Assembly (NCBI GenBank): GCA_001799195.1
Contig: MGSU01000250.1
Span: 1-6,746 of the forward strand
Direction: 5' to 3'
From: Deltaproteobacteria bacterium RIFOXYA12_FULL_61_11
Lineage (GTDB): Bacteria; Bdellovibrionota_F; JAHFAK01; YA12-FULL-61-11
DNA: 6,746 nucleotides
Both the position numbers and the translations under genes were made by a program. This document shows, in pieces, positions 1 to 6,268 of the stretch (its first letter is position 1; each line of letters opens with the position of its first letter). The notes under the pieces were generated by a model that was not told the DNA's origin, did no database searches, and worked only from the letters and a program-made list of their open reading frames with translations.

Positions 1-935
1 CCTGGCTCGAGGACCTCGACCGCGTGCCTTACCCTGCCTATGACCTGCTCGATCAGGAAGTCTACAGGAAGCGGCTAAGCTACGGTTACAATCACCGCCG
101 GCAAGGAGTGCTCTTCACCTCGCGCGGCTGTCCGTACGGTTGCACCTTCTGCGTGCGCCTGTTCGGTTCGCGCTTCCGGGCGCAGTCTCCGGGCCGCGTC
201 GTCGATGAGCTCGCCTGGTTGGTCGAGACCCAGGCAATCACCGACTTCTCCATCGTCGACGATACCTTCAACCTCGACCGCTCTCGGGTCCTGGCGATAT
301 GCGCCGAGCTGGCCCGGCGTGGCCTGGCGGGCCGGATCCGCCTCTACCTCGTCAACGGCCTGCGGGCCGATCTCGTGGACGAGGAGGTGCTCGACGCGCT
401 GGTTACCGCGGGCACGGTGTGGGTTGCCTTCGCCCTCGAAACCGTCGTACCGCGCTTGCAACAGGTCCTCGGCAAACAGCTCGACGTGGGCAAGGCCATC
501 GCCGCGATCGAGGCCGCTGCCGAGCGAGGGATGGTGGTTGCCTACTGGGGGCTCGTGGGTATCCCCGGCGAGACCCTCGCCGAGGTCGACGCCACGCTCG
601 AGGCTCTCTTGACCTTGCCACCCGCGGCCATCCCCATGCTCTTCCACCTCAAACCGTTCCCCGGCACTGCCTTTACCGCGGTCTGGACTGAACATGATTT
701 CGAAGAGAGCCGCTACCACGATTTCCTTCCCCTGCTCCGCGCCTCTCCGGACTACCTGCCGCTCTTGGAACGCTGGTGGAGAGGTATACACGGCGAGGAT
801 CGTCTCTCGGCCGTGGTGCGCGCCCTCTGGGCCAACCACTATACCGAGGAGGATATCCGGTCGTTGTTCCGCGCCGTCTATCGCGCCGTTGCACCGGCCC
901 GGGTGGAGGCCCTGCTGGCAAGGTGCCGGCAATAG
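1..935 (+). CDS. B12-binding-type radical SAM protein, 5' partial
   Basis: This is the C-terminal part of a radical SAM enzyme; about 311 residues are visible. The frame is open from base 3 to the TAG at 933-935. A GTG at base 24 is probably internal, because the residues before and after it (LEDLDRVPYPAYDLL) match the linker that usually joins an N-terminal cobalamin-binding domain to the radical SAM core. Counting from that GTG, the [4Fe-4S]/SAM motif is SRGCPYGCTFC with C36, C40 and C43. It is followed by a DDTF strand, a FALET stretch at the usual GvEsg position, and GLVGIPGET, all typical of B12-binding-domain radical SAM proteins. Known members do methylations, ring contractions and other C-C chemistry in polyketide, hopanoid and sugar-related pathways; the substrate here cannot be told. 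The cobalamin domain itself lies off-window and is inferred. The last 58 bases overlap the convergent glycosyltransferase gene. Confidence 0.88.
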   Translation, partial: WLEDLDRVPYPAYDLLDQEVYRKRLSYGYNHRRQGVLFTSRGCPYGCTFCVRLFGSRFRAQSPGRVVDELAWLVETQAITDFSIVDDTFNLDRSRVLAICAELARRGLAGRIRLYLVNGLRADLVDEEVLDALVTAGTVWVAFALETVVPRLQQVLGKQLDVGKAIAAIEAAAERGMVVAYWGLVGIPGETLAEVDATLEALLTLPPAAIPMLFHLKPFPGTAFTAVWTEHDFEESRYHDFLPLLRASPDYLPLLERWWRGIHGEDRLSAVVRALWANHYTEEDIRSLFRAVYRAVAPARVEALLARCRQ

Positions 936-1795
936 CTCCGGTACCGAAGATTCGCCCTCAGGGTGAAGGGCAGGCGAAGGAGGTTCCAGAAAAAGGCCTC
1001 GGCGAGGAGCCGGGCGAGCTCCACGTTCGAAGGGCGCGGCTGGACCGCTCCGCTCCGGGCCCAGCGGCAGAACCAGATCGGCATGGCTGGGCCGAGGACC
1101 GAGCATGAGGAGCGCTGCACGCTGCTTGGGAAGTGCTTGAGTTGCACGTAGAGGTTGTGCCGCACTTCCAGCCGGAAACGCTGAGGGGTCCAGTGCCGGG
1201 GCTTCGCTGCGTGGAGGGCGAGGGCTTCAGGGACCGGCCTGGAACGAAGGCCCGCGAGATGGCAGCGCAGGAAGAACTCGGTGTCCTCGTAATAGATGAG
1301 GAAGGTCTCGTCGAAAGGGCCGTCGAGCCTTGCGAATGCCTCGCGCCGCATTAGGAAACAGGCCGAGCAGGACGGCAAGTTCGAGGCCGCTCCCTTCCAG
1401 ATGGTGGGGTACCGATCGTTCAAGGAGAAGGGGCTACCATCCTCGAAGCGGAGCTGAGGATGGCAGAGGTCATGCCCGGAGATGGCCTCGAGCATGGCGG
1501 CCAACGCACCGGGTTGGAGGTAGACGTCGGCATCGAGGAAGAGGAGTAGGGGAGCGGTGGTGGCCTTCAGCCCGAGATTCCTCGCGTGCGCCGCGCCCCT
1601 TCGCCGGTCCGTCCGCAGGATGCGCAACCCATCGAGGGGGGACAACGCTGCCGGGCCTCCGTCGGTCGAGGCATCGTCGATCAAGACGATCTCGTGCGGT
1701 GCGGGGACCTGGGAGCTCAGGCAACTCAAACAGCGTTCCAGGGTGGCTCCGGCGTTGTAAACCGGGATGACTGCGGCGATTGCCGTATCAAACAT
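878..1795 (-). CDS. Family 2 glycosyltransferase
   Basis: A 305-residue GT-A-fold glycosyltransferase that should transfer a sugar from a nucleotide-sugar donor, probably at the cytoplasmic face of the membrane during glycan assembly. The N-terminus shows the GT2 signature AAVIPVYNAGATLERCL, then the IDDAST strand (D40, D41), the metal-binding DAD at 88-90 in LLLFLDADVYLQPGAL, and YYEDTEFFLR (E170, D171) at the usual position of the catalytic-base/acceptor motif. The C-terminal 90 residues are basic and hydrophobic (FFWNLLRLPFTLRANLRYRS) and may sit on the membrane. The frame stays open upstream to 2161, but the ATG at 1795 is chosen because the GT2 fold begins just after it and the extension would lie over the preceding radical SAM gene. 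Start and upstream stop overlap by 8 bases, which suggests translational coupling. The architecture resembles rhamnosyltransferase-like enzymes, but donor and acceptor are unknown. Confidence 0.9.
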   Translation of the reverse strand: MFDTAIAAVIPVYNAGATLERCLSCLSSQVPAPHEIVLIDDASTDGGPAALSPLDGLRILRTDRRRGAAHARNLGLKATTAPLLLFLDADVYLQPGALAAMLEAISGHDLCHPQLRFEDGSPFSLNDRYPTIWKGAASNLPSCSACFLMRREAFARLDGPFDETFLIYYEDTEFFLRCHLAGLRSRPVPEALALHAAKPRHWTPQRFRLEVRHNLYVQLKHFPSSVQRSSCSVLGPAMPIWFCRWARSGAVQPRPSNVELARLLAEAFFWNLLRLPFTLRANLRYRSYCRHLASRASTRAGATAR

Positions 1796-2828
1796 CGGTC
1801 CACCGCCTCGGTGCGTGCTCTGCCAGGGCCTGGAGCACGAAACATCCGTGGGTGCAGTGGCAGGTTTCCGTTGCCAGCCGTTCCAGGTCGGCTGCCGGTC
1901 CTCGCCAGACCTTGTCGAAAGCGAACCCTTCCCGCCGGAGATCGGCGAAGGGGGGTCTGCTCTCGCACACGGCCAGGCGACCGTCGGGATACAAGACGGC
2001 GATGCTCCGGCCTGCCGGACAGCCCCGCGGGAAGCGCCACCGATGAGGGAAGGCCTGGTGGCGCAGTTTTTCGAAGGCCAGCAGGGAGTTGGCGTTCCAG
2101 GGACCTGCTCCGGCCAGGAGCTCGAACACCCTGCCGAGCTGGGAACGGAGCTCAAAGGCAAAGCCGGGAGGGTCGGTCAGGGTTGGGTTACACAGGCCAT
2201 TGCGCAACGGCTCGAGGTCGACGCCGACCCCGTACCGGTGGGCCATTGTGGCTGCTGCGGCGAGGGTCTCGGCCACCTCTCCCGGATGCAGAGTCCATTG
2301 GGTGCTGACGCAGAGGTGGGGATATGTTCGGGCAAGGAGGAGGAGCTTGCCAAGGGTTTCCCGGGCGCTGTGCCAGGCGCCGAGTTTGTTTCTGTGTCGG
2401 TCGTGCGCTGCTTCGGGACCATCGAAAGAAACGGCCACGTGGAGACGGCGCAATCGCAGGGCCGCGAGCTGCTCGGTGGTAGCCAGGATTCTCCCGCAGT
2501 CCTGGCCGTTGGTCGGTACGGCCAAGGTGCCACATACCGAGGCCCAGACTTCGGCCAACTCGGGCAGGTCGGCTCGCGAAAAAGGTTCCCCGCCGCCGAG
2601 GATGACCAGTTCGAGCGGTCCGAGGAGGGGCAGCGTGGTCAGGATCTTGTCGAGCTCGGCCGGAGAGAGGTCCCTTTCGATGGAGGCGGTGCCTCGGCGA
2701 CAACAGTGCGGACAGGTCAGATCGCATGCCTCGGTGACCAGGTGGAGTATCGTGCCCAACCGGAGGTGACGATGTCTCAGTCGGCGGAGGAAACGGGCTG
2801 CCTCAGCCCTGAGGGAGTCGCAGTGCAT
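1788..2828 (-). CDS. Radical SAM protein with SPASM/Twitch-like C-terminus
   Basis: A 346-residue radical SAM enzyme. The cluster motif CDLTCPHC places C35, C39 and C42, with an extra C43. GGGEPF at 78-83 is the SAM-binding GGE motif, and VAVSFDG around 131-137 is the usual beta-strand seen in SPASM-family proteins. The C-terminus has CPAG (C270), then PDGRLAVCE (C288) and TCHCTHGC (C323, C325, C329), the spacing expected for a Twitch or reduced SPASM domain holding at least one auxiliary Fe-S cluster. Such proteins act on peptides (RiPP maturases, quinohemoprotein maturation) or on small molecules and sugars; no precursor-peptide gene is visible beside it. Its stop overlaps the glycosyltransferase start, so the two are very likely one operon. 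The ATG at 2828 is preferred because the fold begins there, although no good Shine-Dalgarno precedes it. An in-frame TTG at 2903 and a GTG at 2891 would add 25 or 21 residues. Confidence 0.85.
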   Translation of the reverse strand: MHCDSLRAEAARFLRRLRHRHLRLGTILHLVTEACDLTCPHCCRRGTASIERDLSPAELDKILTTLPLLGPLELVILGGGEPFSRADLPELAEVWASVCGTLAVPTNGQDCGRILATTEQLAALRLRRLHVAVSFDGPEAAHDRHRNKLGAWHSARETLGKLLLLARTYPHLCVSTQWTLHPGEVAETLAAAATMAHRYGVGVDLEPLRNGLCNPTLTDPPGFAFELRSQLGRVFELLAGAGPWNANSLLAFEKLRHQAFPHRWRFPRGCPAGRSIAVLYPDGRLAVCESRPPFADLRREGFAFDKVWRGPAADLERLATETCHCTHGCFVLQALAEHAPRRWTDV

Positions 2829-2921
2829 GGCAATTCCGGGACAGAAATGTCGCGACCTATGCTTGCATGAGGACGGAGAGGGGTCAATCACCGTGGAAGG
2901 CAAGGGGAAGTTACGAGATCG

Positions 2922-4043
2922 TCATTTGCTGCCGTCGGCGATCCACCAGTACAGGGTGTCGTAGAGCGCGCTCTGCTCGTCGACGATCGGCTTCTCGCCG
3001 CCGTGGGTGAGATCCGAACCGACCATGAGCAGGCGGATCAACATGCTCCGCTCCGGGTTGGTCTGGTCATCGGCAGTGATGTAGCTCTTGAGCTTGTAGT
3101 AGGCGTCTTCGGGGTCGTCCAGGTTGAAGCTCAGGTTACCGGCGTTCTCGGTGCTGTTGTGGCAGCGGGTGCAGTCGGCCTGCCGCAGCGCGGGGAGTAC
3201 GTGGGTGGTGAAGCGGGTGCCCGAGTCCGTCGTCGTGGGCGTGGTCGTCGTTGGGGTGGTCGCCGGGGTATCGACCGTCGCAGCGGGTTCTTCCTCGTCG
3301 AGGGAGGAGGGACCTTGGTCGACCAAGCGCATCTGCAGGAAGAAGTACCCCTTGGTGTCCTGGAAGGGATTGAGCAGTTGCTCGACGTCCTGTTCGCGCT
3401 GCGCCGGGTCGAGGTAGATGGTGCCATCGGTGCCGAGGATATCGGCGCCGGCCGCGTAGATCCTCCCATCGGGCAGCCGCAGGTACGCCTCGACCGGGAA
3501 GTCGGGTTGGTCGGGGGAGTAGAGCAGCGAGTTCATGCCCTGGTTGACCATGTTGACCACCAGGCGGAAGTTCTCGATACCCTTGTTGTCGTACGAGGTG
3601 ATGTAGAGCCGGCCGCCGCTGCTCGTGACGCCGGCCGGATCGAGGTCGTAGTAGGCGCCGGACTCGGGAGTCTCGAGGACTTGCTCGTGGAGGTTCTGGG
3701 TCATGGAGAGGAAGGGATCATCGCTCAGCATCTGTTGTTGGTAGGGAAGGCCATACCCTTGGTAACCATAGGTGCTGTTCTGCGCGCTGGTCAGGGTGGT
3801 GTTGGGCTGCGCATAGGCGCCGTTGTAGAGTTTCACGAAGCTCAGCTCGCCGGTGTACTCGTTCGGGGGCGCCTGCTCGAAGGTATAGGCGAAGAACTTC
3901 CCCTTGATCGCCAGGGTGTCGCCGAAGGTATCCTGGTTCTGCGACATGAAGGGGGCGCTGCTATAACCCTCGAGAGGCTGGTTCGAGCAGCTCAACACCG
4001 CCGTCATTGCCGTGATCACGAGGAGTTGCAAGGTCGTTTTCAT
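2922..4043 (-). CDS. Lipoprotein with single c-type heme motif (planctomycete-type cytochrome C-like)
   Basis: A 373-residue predicted lipoprotein. The signal peptide MKTTLQLLVITAMTAVLSC ends in a lipobox with C19; serine at +2 favours the outer membrane. Residues 20-245 are Tyr/Gln/Asn-rich in places and match no family I recognise. A Thr/Pro-rich linker at about 256-276 leads to a C-terminal domain with CTRCH (291-295). The layout VLPALRQADCTRCH, then NLSFNLDDPEDAYYKL, then NPERSMLIRLL, then YWWIADGSK at the end, resembles the planctomycete-type cytochrome C domain. M334 or M340 could be the distal heme ligand. The three cysteines of the protein are all accounted for: one for lipid and two for heme. 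The start has AGGA seven bases upstream and directly gives the signal peptide. It lies 57 bases after the GH13 gene on the same strand, so shared transcription is likely. Heme binding is inferred; the redox partner is unknown. Confidence 0.82.
   Translation of the reverse strand: MKTTLQLLVITAMTAVLSCSNQPLEGYSSAPFMSQNQDTFGDTLAIKGKFFAYTFEQAPPNEYTGELSFVKLYNGAYAQPNTTLTSAQNSTYGYQGYGLPYQQQMLSDDPFLSMTQNLHEQVLETPESGAYYDLDPAGVTSSGGRLYITSYDNKGIENFRLVVNMVNQGMNSLLYSPDQPDFPVEAYLRLPDGRIYAAGADILGTDGTIYLDPAQREQDVEQLLNPFQDTKGYFFLQMRLVDQGPSSLDEEEPAATVDTPATTPTTTTPTTTDSGTRFTTHVLPALRQADCTRCHNSTENAGNLSFNLDDPEDAYYKLKSYITADDQTNPERSMLIRLLMVGSDLTHGGEKPIVDEQSALYDTLYWWIADGSK
3216..3278 (-). repeat. Low-complexity Thr/Pro linker coding stretch
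   Basis: Residues 256-276 of the lipoprotein are nearly all Thr, Pro, Ala and Asp, with runs of three or four Thr split by single Pro. On DNA this is an imperfect ACC/ACG/CCC-type repeat. It most likely forms an extended flexible spacer holding the heme domain away from the membrane-anchored N-terminal domain. Slippage here could vary the linker length. Confidence 0.6.
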
Positions 4044-4050
4044 TATAGCG

Positions 4051-4054
4051 TCCT
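4051..4054 (-). promoter_or_regulatory. Ribosome binding site of the heme lipoprotein gene
   Basis: AGGA on the minus strand lies seven bases before the ATG at 4043. Together with the lipoprotein signal peptide that begins at this ATG, it supports the chosen start. Confidence 0.5.
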
Positions 4055-4100
4055 GGTCGTGACACCGATCGACCGGGAAGATAGCAAGAGCGATGCCAAC

Positions 4101-6113
4101 TCAGGGCAGGGTGGGGCGGACCGAGTAGACGGCGGTGGCGTGCGGAGCGAGGGATCCGACCAAGACGGTGCCTTCCGAGTTCAGTTCGGCGCCGCGGACG
4201 TGGAGGGGTTGCAACCGCGGAGCCGTACCCAGGTCGAGGCGGTGGAGAGGCAGGCGTACCTCTTGGTGCTTGCTCGAGGTGTTGAGGACGACCACGAGTT
4301 GCTCTTCCTGGTCGGCCGAGGCTCGGGTGTAGGCCAGGACTCCGCTCGAGCGCTCCGCGGCCAGGACGACGAAGGAACCGTGGACCAACACCGGATGGCT
4401 CTTGCGCAGGGCGATCAGTTCTTTATGGAGGGTGTGGAATTCGATCGCTTGGGCGTTGGTCTTCCAGTTCCAGTCGAAGGTGCGGCGGTTGTCCGGGTCG
4501 ACGCCACCGGTCACGCCGACCTCGTCGCCGTAATAGACCATGGGCGCGCCGACAAAGGTCATTTGCAGGACCAGGGCCAGGCGGAACAGTTCCGGCCGCT
4601 CGGTCTTGAGGTAGCGGCTGTTGAAGGTCTTGTGCCAACGATTCAGCTTGGTGGTGCGGCGCAGGAAACGCGGAATGTCATGCGTTGACAGCGAGTTGAG
4701 CATGGCCGCGACCGCGGGATAGGGATACCGGCCGAGAGCGACGGTCAGGGCGAGGGCGAAGTCGTCGACACCGTAAGCGCTCTTGACCTCGTTCTCCTGG
4801 GTGCAATCGAACCCGTTGAGGATCCGGGACACCGGGTGGGTGAAGCCGTGATAGTTCATCAGGGAATCGAATTGGTCCCCTTGCAGCCATGGCGAGCCGT
4901 CGGTCCAGATCTCGCCCGTAATCAGGGCTTCGGGGTTGGCCTTCTTGACCGTGGCCCGGGCTTGCCGCCACAGTTCGTGGTTGTCGATCGCGAAGGTGTG
5001 GTCGGGATCGGTGTTGAGGTCATTGGGCACGTCGAGTCTCCAGCCGTCGATGCCCCGCTCGGCGATCCACCGGCCCATGATGCTCGAGTTGCCGTTGCCG
5101 AAGACCTCGGCGCGCAGGGCCGGAGCGTCGAAGTTGAGCTTGGGCAGGGTTTTGTACCCCCACCAGCACAGGTAGTCGTCGGGCCAGGAACGGAACAGGT
5201 AGAAGGAGGCGAAGGGGCTCTCTTTGCTCTCGAAAGCCCCGAGTTCGGCGTGCTCCCCGTGCCGGTCGAACCAGCGATGGGTTTCCCCGGTGTGGTTGAA
5301 GACCGCGTCGAGCACGATCCGCATCGGCTTCGGCCCTTTGTGCAACGAGGTCATCAGGCCGGTGAACTGGGCATTGGTGCCGAAGTGGGGGTCGATACGG
5401 TCGTAGTCCAAGGTGTCGTACTTGTGGTTGCTGCGGGATTCGAAGACCGGGTTGAGATACAGGGCATCGATGCCGAGGTCGCGCAGGTACGGCACCTGTT
5501 GCTCGATCCCGGCGAGGTCCCCGCCGAAGAAGTCGACCTGGTACTCGGGCAGTTCGGTCCAGCCGGCATGGGTGTAGACCTTCTGTTCGCCGTAGACGTA
5601 TTCGTCCTCGGCCACGTTGTTGCTCGGATCGCCGTCGCGGAAGCGGTCGGGGAAGATCTGGTAGAAGACGGATTTTGGGACCCAGGCCGGGGTCGAGAAC
5701 CCGGGGGCGAGGATGAAGTCGCCTTCGGTAGAGCCGAACTCGGCCAGTCCGCGGGAGTTGAACTGATACTGTTTCTCACCGACGGTCAGGAGGAAGCGGT
5801 ACCAGCGCCGTTGGTCGTCGGTGATCCTGTAGGTGCCGACCCAGTAGTCGTAGAACGCGCTCTCGTGCTCGACGCGGACGGCCTCGATGAAGCGTTCGGT
5901 CTTGTCCCAGACCCGGATGCGCACTCGTTCGACCTGCCCCTTGCTGGTCCTGATGGAGAGGGCTACGTCTTTGCCCACCACCGGAGTGACCGGTTGGACG
6001 TAGTTCGGGGACGTGTCGGAGAAGACGTCGAGGAGTTCGCCTTCCTGCTGCGGCGCGGCCAAGAGGAACCAGGGGGTGAGTACGAGGATCAGGACCGCGA
6101 GCAGTTGCGCCAT
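4101..6113 (-). CDS. Exported GH13 glycosidase, cyclomaltodextrinase/neopullulanase-like
   Basis: A 670-residue glycoside hydrolase of the alpha-amylase clan, expected to hydrolyse alpha-1,4 (perhaps alpha-1,6) links in cyclodextrins, maltodextrins or pullulan outside the cytoplasm. Residues 1-20 form a hydrophobic signal peptide ending LLAA before PQQ. About 35-140 form a beta-rich, CBM34-like N-terminal domain. The (beta/alpha)8 barrel starts at YQIFPDRFRDGDPSNN (151-166), followed by VDFFGGDLAGI and LYLNPVFES. The GH13 motifs are DAVFNH (269-274), LPKLNF (323-328), GWRLDV with nucleophile D361, GEIW with acid/base E401, and STHDIPR with H478 and D479. A beta-sandwich C-domain follows from about 580. 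YQIFPDRF and GGDL point to the GH13_20/21 group. The ATG at 6113 is preceded by GGAGGAA six bases upstream. Unusually, the signal peptide has no Lys or Arg before its hydrophobic core. Substrate preference cannot be settled from sequence. Confidence 0.93.
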   Translation of the reverse strand: MAQLLAVLILVLTPWFLLAAPQQEGELLDVFSDTSPNYVQPVTPVVGKDVALSIRTSKGQVERVRIRVWDKTERFIEAVRVEHESAFYDYWVGTYRITDDQRRWYRFLLTVGEKQYQFNSRGLAEFGSTEGDFILAPGFSTPAWVPKSVFYQIFPDRFRDGDPSNNVAEDEYVYGEQKVYTHAGWTELPEYQVDFFGGDLAGIEQQVPYLRDLGIDALYLNPVFESRSNHKYDTLDYDRIDPHFGTNAQFTGLMTSLHKGPKPMRIVLDAVFNHTGETHRWFDRHGEHAELGAFESKESPFASFYLFRSWPDDYLCWWGYKTLPKLNFDAPALRAEVFGNGNSSIMGRWIAERGIDGWRLDVPNDLNTDPDHTFAIDNHELWRQARATVKKANPEALITGEIWTDGSPWLQGDQFDSLMNYHGFTHPVSRILNGFDCTQENEVKSAYGVDDFALALTVALGRYPYPAVAAMLNSLSTHDIPRFLRRTTKLNRWHKTFNSRYLKTERPELFRLALVLQMTFVGAPMVYYGDEVGVTGGVDPDNRRTFDWNWKTNAQAIEFHTLHKELIALRKSHPVLVHGSFVVLAAERSSGVLAYTRASADQEEQLVVVLNTSSKHQEVRLPLHRLDLGTAPRLQPLHVRGAELNSEGTVLVGSLAPHATAVYSVRPTLP

Positions 6114-6119
6114 GACGAG

Positions 6120-6126
6120 TTCCTCC
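6120..6126 (-). promoter_or_regulatory. Strong ribosome binding site of the GH13 gene
   Basis: GGAGGAA on the minus strand sits six bases before the ATG at 6113. This is the best Shine-Dalgarno match in the window, and it fixes the start even though the encoded signal peptide lacks the usual basic residues. Confidence 0.75.
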
Positions 6127-6143
6127 GTGGGGGTCCAGAGGAC

Positions 6144-6172
6144 GTCATAGCAGATTTCGCGGTGGGGGACAA
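6144..6172 (-). promoter_or_regulatory. Candidate sigma70-type promoter for the GH13 gene
   Basis: Read on the minus strand, TTGTCC (6167-6172) lies 17 bases upstream of TATGAC (6144-6149), with a TG one base before the latter, as in an extended -10 element. Each hexamer matches 4 of 6 consensus bases. Transcription would begin near 6137, giving a leader of about 24 bases that includes the GGAGGAA site. The match is moderate, and the sigma-factor preferences of this organism are unknown. Confidence 0.35.
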
Positions 6173-6268
6173 GGCCGAGATAACCCGTTGGAGAGCCTGG
6201 ACCAGACCGTTGCTACGCCAGGGTGGAGGGAAGCCAACACCGAGAAAGGAATGTTTCGAGAGAGCTCC

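Noticed and set aside
951-967. Small inverted repeat TTCGCCCT-CA-GGGTGAA, 16 bases after the stop of the left-edge radical SAM gene
   Set aside because: The stem has a mismatch and there is no T-run on either strand. It also lies in the glycosyltransferase coding sequence, so I do not call it a terminator.
1796-2161. Upstream extension of the glycosyltransferase frame by 122 codons
   Set aside because: It lies entirely inside the radical SAM gene in another frame and has no GT-like content. The GT2 fold starts at the ATG at 1795.
1767-2870. A 367-codon plus-strand open frame, antisense to the SPASM-like radical SAM gene
   Set aside because: The minus strand shows the CxxxCxxC, GGGEP and SPASM cysteine motifs. 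The plus-strand product has no domain and is a composition shadow.
2841-2890. TTGACC on the minus strand upstream of the radical SAM gene as a possible -35
   Set aside because: The hexamer 17 bases downstream is AAGCAT, a poor -10 match, and shifting the spacing does not improve it enough to support a promoter.
4042-4047. Perfect TATAAT on the minus strand at the lipoprotein start
   Set aside because: It overlaps the ATG itself, so transcription would begin inside the gene. No -35-like hexamer lies 16-18 bases upstream.
3003-4688. A 561-codon plus-strand open frame, antisense to the heme lipoprotein and the end of the GH13 gene
   Set aside because: It is the mirror of real minus-strand genes in high-GC DNA. 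The translation is a low-complexity Val/Gly/Glu/Arg-rich string without domains and crosses two real genes and their gap.
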